Shown here piece after piece: positions 62,926 through 64,000 of a stretch of 64,000 nucleotides of DNA. The notes beneath the pieces are model-generated. The model was not told the DNA's origin, ran no database searches, and worked only from the letters and a program-made list of their open reading frames with translations. The DNA is from Hyphomonadaceae bacterium (GTDB lineage Bacteria > Pseudomonadota > Alphaproteobacteria > Caulobacterales > Hyphomonadaceae), in contig JALHLU010000002.1 of NCBI GenBank assembly GCA_022844345.1, forward strand, positions 351,028 to 415,027, given 5' to 3'. The position numbers were made by a program, and so were the translations under genes. Each line of letters starts with the position of its first letter. The stretch's first letter is position 1.

Positions 62926-63066
62926 AAAGCAGTCCTCACCGTTCGCACGACCCCGGGGACAGCAAGCCTAGCAGCCAAAAGGCCGGGCTCAAGCGCTCAG
63001 GATGCGACGGTCGGCCGCCACGTCCCGTCTGCGCCTGCCCGGCTTTAGGTGAATTGAAAACTGCGG

Positions 63067-63705
63067 CTACCAGGCGGCCTCGCCGCTCGTCTTCAGGTAC
63101 ATGGATCGCTTCGGCTTATCCATGACGCGGTGCATCATGGGGATGAAGGCATCGAGCGGCATGGACTCGTACGCCGCGTCGAACGCCGGCTGGTCATACA
63201 GGTGGCAGAACTGGGCGGTGTATTCGAACGCCTCGTGGCCCCGGAACTGGTCGCGCGCATTCCTGTCGAGGCCCAGGTGATGCCAGAAGTAATAGCCCTG
63301 GAAGATGCCGTGGTTCTCGACCATCCAGAGGTTCTTCTCCGACACGAACGGCTTCAGGATCGCCGCCGCGATATCCGGGTGGTTAAACACGCCTAGCGTG
63401 TCGCCGATGTCGTGCAGCAGCGCGCAGACGACATACTCTTCATCCATGCCGGCCTTGTGCGCCCGCGTGGCGGTCTGCAGCGAGTGCTCCAGCCGGTCGA
63501 TCGGGAAGCCACCGCAATCGCCTTTCAGCAGGTTGAGGTGAGTGACGATGCGATCAACATGACCCTTCGAGAACACTGCATTGGCGGCGACGATCTTCTG
63601 CCAGTCTTCCTCAGTGGCGTTGGTGAACGCCGAGAAGGTCGCGCGGCCCAGGGGTTCGTGCGCCGCCGCGTCCGGCACGGGCGGGGATTTGAGATCGTCG
63701 GCCAT
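63067..63705 (-). CDS. HD-domain protein
   Basis: The 212-aa protein has the HD metal-binding pattern RLEHSLQTATRAHKAGMDEEYVVCALLHDIGDTLGVFNHPDI, with H...HD and a later Asp. The N-terminal leader ATFSAFTNATEEDWQKI and the later ENHGIFQGYYFWHH are like HD proteins of the PhnZ/inositol-oxygenase-like group. A phosphohydrolase or diiron oxygenase is possible. It is on the same strand as the acyl-CoA dehydrogenase upstream and 36 nt from its stop. Confidence 0.8.
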   Translation of the reverse strand: MADDLKSPPVPDAAAHEPLGRATFSAFTNATEEDWQKIVAANAVFSKGHVDRIVTHLNLLKGDCGGFPIDRLEHSLQTATRAHKAGMDEEYVVCALLHDIGDTLGVFNHPDIAAAILKPFVSEKNLWMVENHGIFQGYYFWHHLGLDRNARDQFRGHEAFEYTAQFCHLYDQPAFDAAYESMPLDAFIPMMHRVMDKPKRSMYLKTSGEAAW

Positions 63706-63740
63706 GGGTATGTTCCTTCGACGTAGGATTATGGTCTGAG

Positions 63741-64000
63741 TTAGCCCGCCAAAATCATCTGCGCCATGATGTTGCGCTGGATCTCGTTGGAGCCCGCGTA
63801 GATCGAGGTCTTGCGGTTGTTGAAATAGCTGCCAGCCGACGTGATCAAATGCTCGGGAGCAGGAAGCGGCTCGTTCGAGCGGCCTTCGAGGTGGGCGTAG
63901 GTGTCCTGAACGAAGGGGCTGCCGTAGACGCCGGCGGCCTCGAGCACGATCTCGGTCACCTTCTGGCCGATCTCGGACCCGCGCGTCTTCATCAGCGACG
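63741..64000 (-). CDS. Acyl-CoA dehydrogenase, 3' end only (truncated by window edge)
   Basis: The C-terminal about 86 residues of an acyl-CoA dehydrogenase family protein are present, with the last helix YFNNRKTSIYAGSNEIQRNIMAQMILAG. The frame runs on past base 64000, so this is the end of a longer gene read from the right. The specificity cannot be assigned. Confidence 0.85.
   Translation of the reverse strand, partial: SLMKTRGSEIGQKVTEIVLEAAGVYGSPFVQDTYAHLEGRSNEPLPAPEHLITSAGSYFNNRKTSIYAGSNEIQRNIMAQMILAG

Overview
The window is a high-GC chromosomal segment of an alphaproteobacterium. Its best fit is a dimorphic or budding relative of Caulobacter/Hyphomonas (family Hyphomonadaceae is my inference). 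The clues are an SpmX-type polar muramidase, a SigF/NrsF-controlled bufferin-type operon as in Caulobacter, UrcA-family proteins, the tig-clpP-clpX-lon order, TonB-dependent uptake, S46 exopeptidase, and isovaleryl/propionyl-CoA catabolism. I see no transposase, prophage, integron or CRISPR array. Genes are dense and often overlap by 4-14 nt.

Layout. 0-12 kb: lipoprotein, GNAT, ndk, a methyltransferase, a GH43-like lipoprotein, an SLC13 permease, an alpha/beta hydrolase, ivd, spmX, mgtE, tRNA-Leu(GAG) and a FliN-like protein. 12-26 kb: lipB, metY, rpsU, and two molybdopterin clusters (moaA-moaD and moaE-ORF-moaB) mixed with serine hydrolases, an aldo/keto reductase, an SMR exporter, a GH13 alpha-glucosidase and an acyltransferase. 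26-33 kb: the proteostasis block tig, clpP, clpX, lon, all on the minus strand, with palindromic intergenic repeats around tig. 33-40 kb: a repeat-disrupted ORF, a DUF952-pyrD pair, then a six-gene operon (DUF2282 precursor, DUF692 enzyme, DUF2063 partner, DoxX, ECF sigma, NrsF anti-sigma), then two UrcA-like genes. 40-48 kb: quinone oxidoreductase, TetR, DUF429, GNAT, an orphan LuxI-type synthase, an OmpA protein with a very long polyproline linker, DUF188 and a lipoprotein MBL hydrolase. 48-64 kb: a PepSY gene broken by an in-frame amber codon, pccA and pccB (separated), an ion channel, GIY-YIG, a hydroxyacid dehydrogenase plus MFS pair, two lipoproteins, an S46 peptidase-CNT transporter-TonB receptor series, an HD protein and the 3' end of an acyl-CoA dehydrogenase.

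How genes work together. The most notable module is 35.6-39.4 kb, a RiPP-type metal-stress operon. A secreted four-cysteine precursor is modified by a multinuclear iron oxidase and its partner. A sigma factor and a cysteine-bearing membrane anti-sigma lie in the same transcription unit, and a SigF-like promoter (GTAACC-N15-CGGA) sits before the precursor gene, which predicts autoregulation. Ivd, PccA and PccB point to branched-chain amino acid and propionate catabolism. The S46 peptidase, CNT transporter and TonB receptor look like a nutrient scavenging series. Two genes (rpsU and a GNAT gene) appear to start at AUC rather than AUG.
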